DNA of 64,000 nt from Auanema rhodensis. Lineage: Eukaryota; Nematoda; Chromadorea; Rhabditida; Rhabditidae. The translations under genes were made by a program, and so were the position numbers. Below are positions 1 to 11,219 of the stretch, in pieces; within the stretch, counting starts at the first letter, position 1; each line of letters begins with the position of its first letter. The DNA is taken from the NCBI GenBank assembly GCA_964057225.1, contig OZ059898.1, forward strand, positions 10,478,001 to 10,542,000, given 5' to 3'. The notes beneath the pieces are model-generated. The model worked only from the letters and a program-made list of their open reading frames with translations. It was not told the origin of the DNA and ran no database searches.

Positions 1-806
1 TACTTACTTGATTATAATACTTGAAATTCCAGAAACAGTAGAATAAAATAGAGAAAGCGACAAAAACAGTTGAACGATTTGAAGACAATTGTAAGTTTTA
101 GAAAATAATTAAAAATTAGTTCTCTCTACTATTAACTGATTGTCGGCTAAAATATGGTAACAGTTTTTATAAAAAGGTTCTATGATTAGGATTAAACAAA
201 AAAAAGAATCAAAAAGAAACACTTCTTGTTTACTTACTTGATTATAATACTTGAAATTCAAAAAAAAGTAAAAAACAATTGAGAAAGCGACATAAACAGT
301 TGAACGATTTGAAGAGAATTGTAAGTTTTAGAAAAGAATTAAAGTTCAGCTATCTCTACTTTTAACTGATTAACGGCTAAAATAAGGTAACAGTTTTTAT
401 TGAAAATTTCCGTGATTAAGGTTAAACAAAGAAAAAAAAACAAAGAGAAACACTTCTTGTTTACTTATTTGATTATAACACTTGAAATTCCAACAAAAGT
501 AAAGTAAAACTGTTAAAGCGAGTAAAACTGTTGAACGATTTGAAGACAATTGTAAGTTGAAGAAAAAAATTAAAGTTTAGCTCTCTCTACTATTAACTGA
601 ATGTCGGCTGAAATATAGTAACAGTTTTTATTAAAAGTTTCCATGATTAAGATTAAACAAAGAAAAAAAATCAAAAAGAAACACTTCTTGTTTACTTACT
701 TGATTATAATACTTGAAATTGAAAAAAAAGTAAAAAACAATTGAGAAAGCGGGTAAAACTGTTGAACTAAAACAGTCTTTATAAAATATAAATGATATTT
801 TTTTAT

Positions 807-810
807 AAAA
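807..810 (-). terminator. Pol III terminator, T4 class
   Basis: AAAA on the + strand is TTTT in the transcript, starting 8 nt after the discriminator base. A second TTTT lies at 783-786 as a possible backup. This class, ACTTCAC then T4, marks the tRNA copies before about 29.7 kb and a few later ones (39704, 42415, 43930, 52461, 58924, 62040, 63770). Copies at 15237 and 18401 have ACTTTAC before the T-run. Confidence 0.75.
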
Positions 811-828
811 GTGAAGTTGCATCGGCCG

Positions 829-839
829 GGAATCGAACC
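829..839 (-). promoter_or_regulatory. Pol III B box of tRNA-Gly copy 1
   Basis: GGTTCGATTCC on the minus strand matches the TFIIIC B-box consensus GGTTCGANTCC exactly. Many variant copies in this array are changed precisely in this box (U55A, A58G, C61G, C61U, and the 10-nt deletion that removes its edge). Confidence 0.92.
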
Positions 840-870
840 CGGGTCGCCCGCGTGGCAGGCGAGCATTCTA

Positions 871-881
871 CCACTGAACCA
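871..881 (-). promoter_or_regulatory. Pol III A box of tRNA-Gly copy 1
   Basis: TGGTTCAGTGG on the minus strand fits the eukaryotic A-box pattern TRGYNNANNNG and spans tRNA positions 8-19. The same box is present in all copies except 3042-3112 (first base T to A) and 62040-62110 / 63770-63840 (last base G to T). Confidence 0.9.
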
Positions 882-938
882 CCGATGCTTCGAAAATGTT
901 AGATTGTTTCCGAAAAATTATGAAAAGTCAAGTTCTAC

Positions 939-2356
939 TGATTTGAAGAGAATTGTAAGTTTTAGAAAATAATTAAAAATTAGTTCTCTCTACTATTAAC
1001 TGATTGTCGGCTAAAATATGGTAACAGTTTTTATAAAAACACAATAAGGTAACAGTTTTTATTGAAAGTTTCCATGATTAAGATTAAACAAAAAAAAAAG
1101 GATCAAAAAGAAACACTTCTTGTTTACTTACTTGATTATAATACTTGAAATTCCAAAAACAGTAGAATAAAATAGAGAAAGCGACAAAAACAGTTGAACG
1201 ATTTGAAGACAATTGTAAGTTTTAAAAAATAATCAAAAAATAGTTCTCTCTACTATTAACTGATTGTCGGCTAAAATATGGTAACAGTTTTTATTGAAAA
1301 TTTCCGTGATTAAGATTAAACAAAGAGAGAAAAATCAAAGAGAAACACTTCTTGTTTACTTATTTGATTATAACACTTGAAATTCCAACAAAAGTAAAGT
1401 AAAACTGTTAAAGCGAGTAAAACTGTTGAACGATTTGAAGACAATTGTAAGTTTTAAAAAATAATTAAAAAATAGTTCTCTCTACTATTAACTGATTGTC
1501 GGCTAAAATATGGTAACAGTTTTTATTGAAAATTTCCGTGATTAAGATTAAACAAAGAGAGAAAAATCAAAGAGAAACACTTCTTGTTTACTTACTTGAT
1601 TATAATACTTGAAATTCCAGAAACAGTAGAATAAAATAGAGAAAGCGACAAAAACAGTTGAACGATTTGAAGACAATTGTAAGTTTTAGAAAATAATTAA
1701 AAATTAGTTCTCTCTACTATTAACTGATTGTCGGCTAAAATATGGTAACAGTTTTTATAAAAAGGTTCTATGATTAGGATTAAACAAAAAAAAGAATCAA
1801 AAAGAAACACTTCTTCTTTACTTACTTGATTATAATACTTAAAATTCAAAAAAAAGTAAAAAACAATTGAGAAAGCGACATAAACAGTTGAACGATTTAA
1901 AGAGAATTGTAAGTTTTAGAAAAGAATTAAAGTTCAGCTATCTCTACTTTTAACTGATTAACGGCTAAAATAAGGTAACAGTTTTTATTGAAAATTTCCG
2001 TGATTAAGATTAAACAAAGAGAGAAAAATCAAAGAGAAACACTTCTTGTTTACTTATTTGATTATAACACTTGAAATTCCAACAAAAGTAAAGTAAAACT
2101 GTTAAAGCGAGTAAAACTGTTGAACGATTTGAAGACAATTGTAAGTTGAAGAAAAAAATTGAAGTTTAGCTCTCTCTACTATTAACTGAATGTCGGCTAA
2201 AATATAGTAACAGTTTTTATTAAAAGTTTCCATGATTAAGATTAAACAAAGAAAAAAAATCAAAGAGAAACACTTCTTGTTTACTAATTTGATTATAACA
2301 CTTGAAAATCCAACAAAAGTAAAATAAAACTGTGAAAGCGGGTAAAACTGTTGAAC
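939..2356. repeat. satellite tract without tRNA
   Basis: About six monomers. Neighbouring monomers alternate between the TGATTGTCGG/AATATGG and TGATTAACGG/AATAAGG subtypes. No gene is visible. Confidence 0.85.
1021..1060. repeat. irregular junction: local duplication inside a monomer
   Basis: GTAACAGTTTTTAT occurs at 1021 and again at 1049, with AAAAACACAATAAG between them, so part of the monomer is repeated out of register. It explains why the 818-2407 spacing is about 31 bp longer than 172 + 6x231. It looks like the scar of an unequal exchange or a slippage event. Confidence 0.75.
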
Positions 2357-2406
2357 TAAAACAGTCTTTATAAAATATAAATGATATTTTTTTATAAAAG
2401 TGAAGT

Positions 2407-2477
2407 TGCATCGGCCGGGAATCGAACCCGGGTCGCCCGCGTGGCAGGCGAGCATTCTACCACTGAACCACCGATGC
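2407..2477 (-). tRNA. tRNA-Gly-GCC: tRNA-Gly(GCC), consensus copy 2
   Basis: All 71 nt equal the copy at 818-888, with intact A and B boxes and T4 terminator. The 5' leader has TTCTAAAATG where other copies have TTCGAAAATG, a private change just outside the gene. The next tRNA is 635 bp on (cassette plus two monomers). Confidence 0.96.
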
Positions 2478-3041
2478 TTCTAAAATGTTAGATTGTTTCC
2501 GAAAAATTATGAAAAGTCAAGTTCTACTGATTTGAAGAGAATTGTAAGTTTTAGAAAATAATTAAAAATTAGTTCTCTCTACTATTAACTGATTGTCGGC
2601 TAAAATAAGGTAACAGTTTTTATAAAAAGGTTCCATGATTAGGATTAAACAAAAAAAAAGAATCAAAAAGAAACACTTCTTGTTTACTTACTTGATTATA
2701 ATACTTGAAATTCAAAAAAAAAGTAAAATACAATTGAGAAAGCAACATAAACAGTTGAACGATTTGAAGAGAATTGTAAGTTTTAGAAAAGAATTAAAGT
2801 TCAGCTATCTCTACTTTTAACTGATTAACGGCTAAAATAAGGTAACAGTTTTTATTGAAAGTTTCCATGATTAAGATTAAACAAAGAAAAAAAATCAAAG
2901 AGAAACACTTCTTGTTTACTAATTTGATTATAACACTTGAAATTTCAACAAAAGTAAAATAAAACTGTGAAAGCGGGTAAAACTGTTGAACTAAAACAGT
3001 CTTTATAAAATATAAATGATATTTTTTTATAAAAGTGAAGT

Positions 3042-3112
3042 TGCATCGGCCGGCAATCGAACCCGGGTCGCCCGCGTGGCAGGCGAGCATTCTACCACTG
3101 AACCTCCGATGC
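3042..3112 (-). pseudogene. tRNA-Gly(GCC), copy 3, double mutant (U8A and C61G), probably inactive
   Basis: The anticodon GCC is intact, but two conserved positions are changed. C61 is G (+ strand C at 3054), breaking the G53-C61 pair and the B box, and U8 is A (+ strand T at 3105), breaking the U8-A14 contact and the first base of the A box. Both promoter boxes are therefore damaged. The related copy at 4540 has C61G only, so U8A came later. Confidence 0.75.
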
Positions 3113-3675
3113 TTCGAAAATGTTAGATTGTTTCCGAAAAATTATGAAAAATCAAGTTCTACTGATTTGAAGAGAATTGTAAGTTTTAGAAAATAATTAA
3201 AAATAAGTTCTCTCTACTATTAACTGATTGTCGGCTAAAATATGGTAACAGTTCTTATAAAAAGTTTCCATGATTAGGATTAAACAAAAAAAAAAAGTTA
3301 AAAAGAAACACTTCTTGTTTACTTACTTGATTATAATACTTGAAATTCCAAAAACAGTAGAATAAAATAGAGAAAGCGACATAAACAGTTGAACGATTTG
3401 AAGAGAATTGTAAGTTTTAGAAAAGAATTAAAGTTCAGCTATCTCTACTTTTAACTGATTAACGGCTAAAATAAGGTAACAGTTTTTATTGAAAGTTTCC
3501 ATGATTAAGATTAAACAAAGAAAAAAAATCAAAGAGAAACACTTCTTGTTTACTAATTTGATTATAACACTTGAAATTTCAACAAAAGTAAAATAAAACT
3601 GTGAAAGCGGGTAAAACTGTTGAACTAAAACAGTCTTTATAAAATATAAATGATATTTTTTTATAAAAGTGAAGT

Positions 3676-3746
3676 TGCATCGGCCGGGAATCGAACCCGG
3701 GTCGCCCGCGTGGCAGGCGAGCATTCTACCACTGAACCACCGATGC
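3676..3746 (-). tRNA. tRNA-Gly-GCC: tRNA-Gly(GCC), consensus copy 4
   Basis: Full match to the 71-nt consensus with T4 terminator. It is the intact partner in a two-gene block (C61G copy, then intact copy) that recurs 1,498 bp later at 4540/5174. Confidence 0.96.
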
Positions 3747-4539
3747 TTCGAAAATGCTAGATTGTTTCCGAAAAACTATGAAAAGTCAAGTTCTACTGAT
3801 TTGAAGAGAATTGTAAGTTTTAGAAAATAATTAAAAATTAGTTCTCTCTACTATTAACTAATTGTCGGCTAAAATATGGTAACAGTTTTTATGAAAAGTT
3901 TCCATGATTAGGATTAAACAAAAAAAAGAATTAAAAAGAAACACTTCTTGTTTACTTACTTGATTATACTACTTGAAATACGAAAAAAAGTAAAAAACAA
4001 TTGAGAAAGCGACATAAACAGTTGAACGATTTGAAGAGAATTGTAAGTTTAAGAAAAGAATTACAGTTTAGCTTTGTCTACTATTAACTGATTATCGGCT
4101 AAAATAAGGTAACAGTTTTTATTGAAAGTTTCCATGATTAAGATTAAATAAAGAAAAAAAATCAAAGAGAAACACTTCTTGTTTACTTACTTGATTATAA
4201 TACTTGAAATTCCAAAAACAGTAGAATAAAATAGAGAAAGCGACATAAACAGTTGAACGATTTGAAGAGAATTGTAAGTTTTAGAAAAGAATTAAAGTTC
4301 AGCTATCTCTACTTTTAACTGATTAACGGCTAAAATAAGGTAACAGTTTTTATTGAAAGTTTCCATGATTAAGATTAAACAAAGAAAAAAAATCAAAGAG
4401 AAACACTTCTTGTTTACTAATTTGATTATAACACTTGAAATTTCAACAAAAGTAAAATAAAACTGTGAAAGCGGGTAAAACTGTTGAACTAAAACAGTCT
4501 TTATAAAATATAAATGATATTTTTTTATAAAAGTGAAGT

Positions 4540-4610
4540 TGCATCGGCCGGCAATCGAACCCGGGTCGCCCGCGTGGCAGGCGAGCATTCTACCACTGAA
4601 CCACCGATGC
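4540..4610 (-). tRNA. tRNA-Gly-GCC: tRNA-Gly(GCC), copy 5, T-stem variant C61G
   Basis: The anticodon and all other stems are intact. Base 61 is G instead of C, which leaves G53 opposite G61 at the end of the T stem and changes the tenth base of the B box. C61 is nearly invariant in cytosolic tRNAs, so expression or folding is likely impaired. T4 terminator present. Confidence 0.8.
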
Positions 4611-5173
4611 TTCGAAAATGTTAGATTGTTTCCGAAAAATTATGAAAAATCAAGTTCTACTGATTTGAAGAGAATTGTAAGTTTTAGAAAATAATTAAAA
4701 ATAAGTTCTCTCTACTATTAACTGATTGTCGGCTAAAATATGATAACAGTTCTTATAAAAAGTTTCCATGATTAGGATTAAACAAAAAAAAAAAGTTAAA
4801 AAGAAACACTTCTTGTTTACTTACTTGATTATAATACTTGAAATTCCAAAAACAGTAGAATAAAATAGAGAAAGCGACATAAACAGTTGAACGATTTGAA
4901 GAGAATTGTAAGTTTTAGAAAAGAATTAAAGTTCAGCTATCTCTACTTTTAACTGATTAACGGCTAAAATAAGGTAACAGTTTTTATTGAAAGTTTCCAT
5001 GATTAAGATTAAACAAAGAAAAAAAATCAAAGAGAAACACTTCTTGTTTACTAATTTGATTATAACACTTGAAATTTCAACAAAAGTAAAATAAAACTGT
5101 GAAAGCGGGTAAAACTGTTGAACTAAAACAGTCTTTATAAAATATAAATGATATTTTTTTATAAAAGTGAAGT

Positions 5174-5244
5174 TGCATCGGCCGGGAATCGAACCCGGGT
5201 CGCCCGCGTGGCAGGCGAGCATTCTACCACTGAACCACCGATGC
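5174..5244 (-). tRNA. tRNA-Gly-GCC: tRNA-Gly(GCC), consensus copy 6
   Basis: Intact 71-nt gene, second copy of the 3676 gene within the 1,498-bp duplication. The spacing to the next locus is 849 bp, short of 865 because of a small deletion near 5965. Confidence 0.96.
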
Positions 5245-6022
5245 TTCGAAAATGCTAGATTGTTTCCGAAAAACTATGAAAAGTCAAGTTCTACTGATTT
5301 GAAGAGAATTGTAAGTTTTAGAAAATAATTAAAAATTAGTTCTCTCTACTATTAACTGATTGTCGGCTAAAATATGGTAACAGTTTTTATGAAAAGTTTC
5401 CATGATTAGGATTAAACAAAAAAAAGAATTAAAAAGAAACACTTCTTGTTTACTTACTTGATTATAATACTTGAAATTCAAAAAAAAAGTAAAAAACAAT
5501 TGAGAATGCGACATAAACAGTTGAACGATTTGAAGAGAATTGTAAGTTTTAAAAAAGAATTGAAGTTCAGCTATCTCTACCATTGACTGATTATCGGCTA
5601 AAATAAGGTAACAGTTTTTATTAAAAGTTTCCATGATTAAGATTAAACAAAGAAAAAAAATCAAAGAGAAACACTTCTTGTTTACTTATTTGATTATAAT
5701 GCTTGAAATTCCAAAAACAGTAGAATAAAATAGAGAAAGCGACATAAACAGTTGAACGATTTGAAGAGAATTGTAAGTTTTAGAAAAGAATTAAAGTTCA
5801 GCTATCTCTACTTTTAACTGATTAACGGCTAAAATAAGGTAACAGTTTTTATTGAAAGTTTCCATGATTAAGATTAAACAAAGAAAAAAAATCAAAGAGA
5901 AACACTTCTTGTTTACTAATTTGATTATAACACTTGAAATTTCAACAAAAGTAAAATAAAACTGTGTTGAACTAAAACAGTCTTTATAAAATATAAATGA
6001 TATTTTTTTATAAAAGTGAAGT

Positions 6023-6093
6023 TGCATCGGCCGGCAATCGAACCCGGGTCGCCCGCGTGGCAGGCGAGCATTCTACCACTGAACCACCGATGC
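6023..6093 (-). tRNA. tRNA-Gly-GCC: tRNA-Gly(GCC), copy 7, T-stem variant C61G
   Basis: Carries the same G53/G61 mismatch as 4540, with the rest of the gene intact. Its 3' flank lies beside a ~16-bp deletion around 5965, where AAAACTGTGAAAGCGGGTAA-type sequence is shortened to AAAACTGTGTTGAAC. Confidence 0.8.
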
Positions 6094-6144
6094 TTCGAAA
6101 ATGTTAGATTGTTTCCGAAAAATTATGAAAAATCAAGTTCTACT

Positions 6145-7984
6145 GATTTGAAGAGAATTGTAAGTTTTAGAAAATAATTAAAAATAAGTTCTCTCTACTA
6201 TTAACTGATTGTCGGCTAAAATATGGTAACAGTTCTTATAAAAAGTTTCCATGATTAGGATTAAACAAAAAAAAGAATTAAAAAGAAACACTTCTTGTTT
6301 ACTTACTTGATTATACTACTTGAAATACGAAAAAAAGTAAAAAACAATTGAGAAAGCGACATAAACAGTTGAACGATTTGAAGAGAATTGTAAGTTTAAG
6401 AAAAGAATTAAAGTTTAGCTTTGTCTACTATCAACTGATTATCGGCTAAAATAAGGTAACAGTTTTTATTGAAAGTTTCCATGATTAAGATTAAATAAAG
6501 AAAAAAATCAAAGAGAAACACTTCTTGTTTACTTATTTGATTATAATGCTTGAAGTTCCAAAAACAGTAGAATAAAATAGAGAAAGCGACGAAAAAAGTT
6601 GAACGATTTGAAGAGAATTGTAAGTTTTAGAAAAGAATTAAAGTTCACCTATCTCTACCATTGACTGATTATCGGCTAAAATAAGGTAACAGTTTTCATT
6701 AAAAGTTTTCATGATTAGGATTAAAAAAAAAAGTATCAAAAAGAAACACTTCTTGTTTACTTATTTGATTATAATACTTGAAATTCCAAAAACAGTAGAA
6801 TAAAATAGAGAAAGCGACGAAAAAAGTTGAACAATTTGATGAGAATTGTAAGTTTTAGAAAAGAATTAAAGTTCAGCTATCTCTACTATTAACTGATTAT
6901 CGGCTAAAATAAGGTAACAGTTTTTATTAAAAGTTTTCATGATTAGGATTAAACAAAAAAAAGAATCAAAAAGAAACACTTCTTGTTTACTTATTTGATT
7001 ATAATACTTGAAATTCGAAAAAAAGTAAAGTAAAACTGTTAAAGCGAGTAAAACTGTTGAACGATTTGAAGACAATTGTAAGTTTTAGAAAAGAATTAAA
7101 GTTCAGCTATCTCTACTATTAACTGATTATTGGCTAAAATAAGGTAACAGTTTTTATTAAAAGTTTTCATGATTAGGATTAAACAAAAAAAAGAATCAAA
7201 AAGAAACACTTCTTGTTTACTTATTTGATTATAATACTTGAAATTCCAAAAACAGTAGAATAAAATAGAGAAAGCGACGAAAAAAGTTGAACAATTTGAT
7301 GAGAATTGTGAGTTTTAGAAAAGAATTAAAGTTCAGCTATCTCTACTATTAACTGATTATCGGCTAAAATAAGGTAACAGTTTTTATTAAAAGTTTTCAT
7401 GATTAGGATTAAACAAAAAAAAGAATCAAAAAGAAACACTTCTTGTTTACTTATTTGATTATAATACTTGAAATTCCAAAAACAGTAGAATAAAATAGAG
7501 AAAGCGACGAAAAAAGTTGAACAATTTGATGAGAATTGTAAGTTTTAGAAAAGAATTAAAGTTCAGCTATCTCTACTATTAACTGATTATCGGCTAAAAT
7601 AAGGTAACAGTTTTTATTGAAAGTTTCCGTGATTAAGATTAAACAAAGTAGAAAAAATCAAAGAGAAACACTTCTTGTTTACTTATTTGATTATAACACT
7701 TGAAATTCCAACAAAAGTAAAGTAAAACTGTTAAAGCGAGTAAAACTGTTGAACGATTTGAAGACAATTGTAAGTTGAAGAAAAAAATTAAAGTTCAGCT
7801 CTCTCTACTATTAACTGATTGTCTTCTAAAATATGGTAACAGTTTTTATTAAAAGTTTCCATGATTAAAATTAAACAAAGAAAAAAATCAAAGAGAAACA
7901 CTTCTTGTTTACTAATTTGATTATAACACTTGAAAATGCAACAAAAGTAAAATAAAACTGTGAAAGCGGGTAAAACTGTTGAAC
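6145..7984. repeat. satellite tract without tRNA
   Basis: About eight monomers, mainly the TGATTATCGG/AATAAGG subtype with GACGAAAAAAGTTGAACAATTT endings split among several copies (around 6,830, 7,290 and 7,530). The repeated near-identical 231-bp units at 6,870-7,610 suggest recent monomer-by-monomer expansion. Confidence 0.8.
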
Positions 7985-8034
7985 TAAAACAGTCTTTATA
8001 AAATATAAATGATATTTTTTTATAAAAGTGAAGT

Positions 8035-8105
8035 TGCATCGGCCGGGAATCGAACCCGGGACGCCCGCGTGGCAGGCGAGCATTCTACCACTGAACCACC
8101 GATGC
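8035..8105 (-). tRNA. tRNA-Gly-GCC: tRNA-Gly(GCC), copy 8, variable-loop variant
   Basis: The only change is in the variable loop, CGAC to CGTC (base 46). All stems, the anticodon and both promoter boxes are intact, so this copy is probably functional. It is the only single-base variant that falls outside the A and B boxes. T4 terminator present. Confidence 0.92.
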
Positions 8106-8156
8106 TTCGAAAATGTTAGATTGTTTCCGAAAAACTATGAAAAGTCAAGTTCTACT

Positions 8157-10465
8157 GATTTGAAGAGAATTGTAAGTTTTAGAAAATAATTAAAAATTAG
8201 TTCTCTCTACTATTAACTGATTGTCGGCTAAAATATGGTAACAGTTCTTATAAAAAGTTTCCATGATTAGGATTAAACAAAAAAAAAAGAATTAAAAAGA
8301 AACACTTCTTGTTTACTTACTTGATTATACTACTTGAAATACGAAAAAAAGTAAAAAACAATTGAGAAAGCGACATAAACAGTTGAACGATTTGAAGAGA
8401 ATTGTAAGTTTAAGAAAAGAATTAAAGTTTAGCTTTGTCTACTATTAACTGATTATCGGCTAGAATAAGGTAACAGTTTTTATTGAAAGTTTCCATGATT
8501 AAGATTAAACAAAGAAAAAAAATCAAAGAGAAACACTTCTTGTTTACTTATTTGATTATAATGCTTGAAATTCCAAAAACAGTAGAATAAAATAGAGAAA
8601 GCGACGAAAAAAGTTGAACGATTTGAAGAGAATTGTAAGTTTTAGAAAAGAATTGAAGTTCAGCTATCTCTACCATTGACTGATTATCGGCTAAAATAAG
8701 GTAACAGTTTTTATTAAAAGTTTCCATGATTAGGATTAAAAAAAAAAAAGAATCAAAAAGAAACACTTCTTGTTTACTAATTTGATTATAATACTTGAAA
8801 TTCGAAAAAAAGTAAAAAACAATTGAGAATGCGACATAAACAGTTGAACGATTTGAAGAGAATTGTAAGTTTTAAAAAAGAATTAAAGTTCAGCTATCTC
8901 TACCATTGACTGATTATCGGCTAAAATAAGGTAACAGTTTTTATTAAAAGTTTCCATGATTAAGATTAAACAAAAAAAAAAGAATTAAAAAGAAACACTT
9001 CTTGTTTACTTACTTGATTATACTACTTGAAATACGAAAAAAAGTAAAAAACAATTGAGAAAGCGACATAAACAGTTGAACGATTTGAAGAGAATTGTAA
9101 GTTTAAGAAAAGAATTAAAGTTCAGCTATCTCTACTATTAACTGATTATCGGCTAAAATAAGGTAACAGTTTTTATTGAAAGTTTCCATGATTAAGATTA
9201 AACAAAGAAAAAAATCAAAGAGAAACACTTCTTGTTTACTTATTTGATTATAATACTTGAAATTCCAAAAACAGTAGAATAAAATAGAGAAAGCGACGAA
9301 AAAAGTTGAACGATTTGATGAGAATTGTAAGTTTTAGAAAAGAATTAAAGTTCAGCTATCTCTACTATTAACTGATTATCGGCTAAAATAAGGTAACAGT
9401 TTTTATTAAAAATTTTCATGATTAGGATTAAACAAAAAAAAGAATCAAAAAGAAACACTTCTTGTTTACTTACTTGATTATAATACTTGAAATTCGAAAA
9501 AAAGTAAAAAACAATTGAGAATGCGACATAAACAGTTCAACGATTTGAAGAGAATTGTAAGTTTTAAAAAAGAATTAAAGTTCAGCTATCTCTACCATTG
9601 ACTGATTATCGGCTAAAATAAGGTAACAGTTTTTATTAAAAGTTTCCATGATTAAGATTAAACAAAGAAAAAAAATCAAAGAGAAACACTTCTTGTTTAC
9701 TTATTTGATTATAATGCTTGAAATTCCAAAAACAGTAGAATAAAATAGAGAAAGCGACGAAAAAAGTTGAACGATTTGATGAGAATTGTAAGTTTTAGAA
9801 AAGAATTAAAGTTCAGCTATCTCTACTATTAACTGATTATCGGCTAAAATAAGGTAACAGTTTTTATTAAAAATTTTCATGATTAGGATTAAACAAAAAA
9901 AAGAATCAAAAAGAAACACTTCTTGTTTACTTACTTGATTATAATACTTGAAATTCAAAAAAAAAGTAAAGAACAATTGAGAATGCGACATAAACAGTTG
10001 AACGATTTGAAGAGAATTGTAAGTTTTAAAAAAGAATTGAAGTTCAGCTATCTCTACCATTGACTGATTATCGGCTAAAATAAGGTAACAGTTTTTATTA
10101 AAAGTTTCCATGATTAAGATTAAACAAAGAAAAAAAATCAAAGAGAAACACTTCTTGTTTACTTATTTGATTATAATGCTTGAAATTCCAAAAACAGTAG
10201 AATAGAATAGAGAAAGCGACGAAAAAAGTTGAACGATTTGATGAGAATTGTAAGTTTTAGAAAAGAATTAAAGTTCAGCTATCTCTACTATTAAATGATT
10301 ATCGGCTAAAATAAGGTAACAGTTTTTATCAAAAGTTTTCATGATTAGGATTAAACAAAGAAAAAAAATCAAAGAGAAACACTTCTTGTTTACTAATTTG
10401 ATTATAACACTTGAAATTTCAACAAAAGTAAAATAAAACTGTGAAAGCGGGTAAAACTGTTGAAC
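8157..10465. repeat. satellite tract without tRNA
   Basis: About ten monomers of mixed subtypes, including units with TTATACTACTTGAAATACG in place of TTATAATACTTGAAATTC. No gene is visible. Confidence 0.8.
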
Positions 10466-10515
10466 TAAAACAGTCTTTATAAAATATAAATGATATTTTT
10501 TTATAAAAGTGAAGT

Positions 10516-10586
10516 TGCATCGGCCGGCAATCGAACCCGGGTCGCCCGCGTGGCAGGCGAGCATTCTACCACTGAACCACCGATGC
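10516..10586 (-). tRNA. tRNA-Gly-GCC: tRNA-Gly(GCC), copy 9, T-stem variant C61G
   Basis: Same C61G allele as 4540 and 6023, again followed 633 bp later by an intact copy, so it belongs to the same two-gene block family as 3042/3676. Confidence 0.8.
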
Positions 10587-11148
10587 TTCGAAAATGTTAG
10601 ATTGTTTCCGAAAAATTATGAAAAATCAAGTTCTACTGATTTGAAGAGAATTGTAAGTTTTAGAAAATAATTAAAAATAAGTTCTCTCTACTATTAACTG
10701 ATTGTCGGCTAAAATATGGTAACAGTTCTTATAAAAAGTTTCCATGATTAGGATTAAACAAAAAAAAAAGTTAAAAAGAAACACTTCTTGTTTACTTACT
10801 TGATTATAATACTTGAAATTCCAAAAACAGTAGAATAAAATAGAGAAAGCGACATAAACAGTTGAACGATTTGAAGAGAATTGTAAGTTTTAGAAAAGAA
10901 TTAAAGTTCAGCTATCTCTAGTTTTAACTGATTAACGGCTAAAATAAGGTAACAGTTTTTATTGAAAGTTTCCATGATTAAGATTAAACAAAGAAAAAAA
11001 ATCAAAGAGAAACACTTCTTGTTTACTAATTTGATTATAACACTTGAAATTTCAACAAAAGTAAAATAAAACTGTGAAAGCGGGTAAAACTGTTGAACTA
11101 AAACAGTCTTTATAAAATATAAATGATATTTTTTTATAAAAGTGAAGT

Positions 11149-11219
11149 TGCATCGGCCGGGAATCGAACCCGGGTCGCCCGCGTGGCAGGCGAGCATTCT
11201 ACCACTGAACCACCGATGC
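11149..11219 (-). tRNA. tRNA-Gly-GCC: tRNA-Gly(GCC), consensus copy 10
   Basis: Intact 71-nt gene with T4 terminator. The leader has AATGCTAGATTG (C for T), a marker shared with the intact copies at 3676, 5174, 15237 and 18401 and with the C61U copies. Confidence 0.96.

Larger units (their letters stand above)
818..888 (-). tRNA. tRNA-Gly-GCC: tRNA-Gly(GCC), consensus copy 1
   Basis: Reads glycine codons GGC and GGU. On the minus strand it folds fully: acceptor GCATCGG/CCGATGC (7 bp), D arm GTTC-AGTGGTA-GAAT, anticodon arm CTCGC-CTGCCAC-GCGGG with anticodon GCC at 854-856, variable loop CGAC, T arm CCGGG-TTCGATT-CCCGG, and discriminator A at 818. There is no intron and no encoded CCA. The internal Pol III promoter is complete: A box 871-881 (TGGTTCAGTGG) and B box 829-839 (GGTTCGATTCC). 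It is the reference for the other copies. The next gene begins 1,589 bp away, and the spacing carries a ~31-bp irregular junction near 1021-1060. Confidence 0.97.
768..939 (-). repeat. 172-bp tRNA-Gly cassette inserted in the satellite monomer (first of 50)
   Basis: Between GTTGAAC (761-767) and the GATTTGAAG that normally follows it directly, 172 bp are inserted: 50 bp of tRNA 3' flank, the 71-bp tRNA gene and 51 bp of tRNA 5' flank. All other tRNA copies sit in the same cassette at the same monomer position. I see no flanking target-site duplication and no oligo-A tail. The left end makes a 6-bp inverted repeat with the satellite: ACTGTT, 7-nt loop, AACAGT. Confidence 0.9.
2750..5450. repeat. 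tandem duplication, 1,498-bp period (two tRNA cassettes per unit)
   Basis: About 2,750-3,950 reappears at about 4,250-5,450. Both copies hold a C61G tRNA followed 634 bp later by an intact one, in the same monomer context. The period is close to 2x172 + 5x231. Beyond about 3,950 / 5,450 the monomer subtypes differ. The U8A change is present only in the first copy. Confidence 0.8.

Noticed and set aside
768-939. tRNA-derived SINE
   Set aside because: The tRNA is complete at both ends with its own terminator, all copies share one site and orientation, and there is no 3' tail, LINE-like end or target-site duplication.
2102-2455. Recurring open frame whose N-terminus is MLACHAGDPGSIPGRCNF (also at about 3,090, 3,724, 5,222, 11,197 and many more)
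   Set aside because: The N-terminus is a translation of the tRNA-Gly gene read in its own sense direction, and the rest is satellite. The frames break or change wherever the satellite has an indel, and the low-complexity Phe/Leu/Ile/Lys composition follows AT-rich sequence. It is not a gene.
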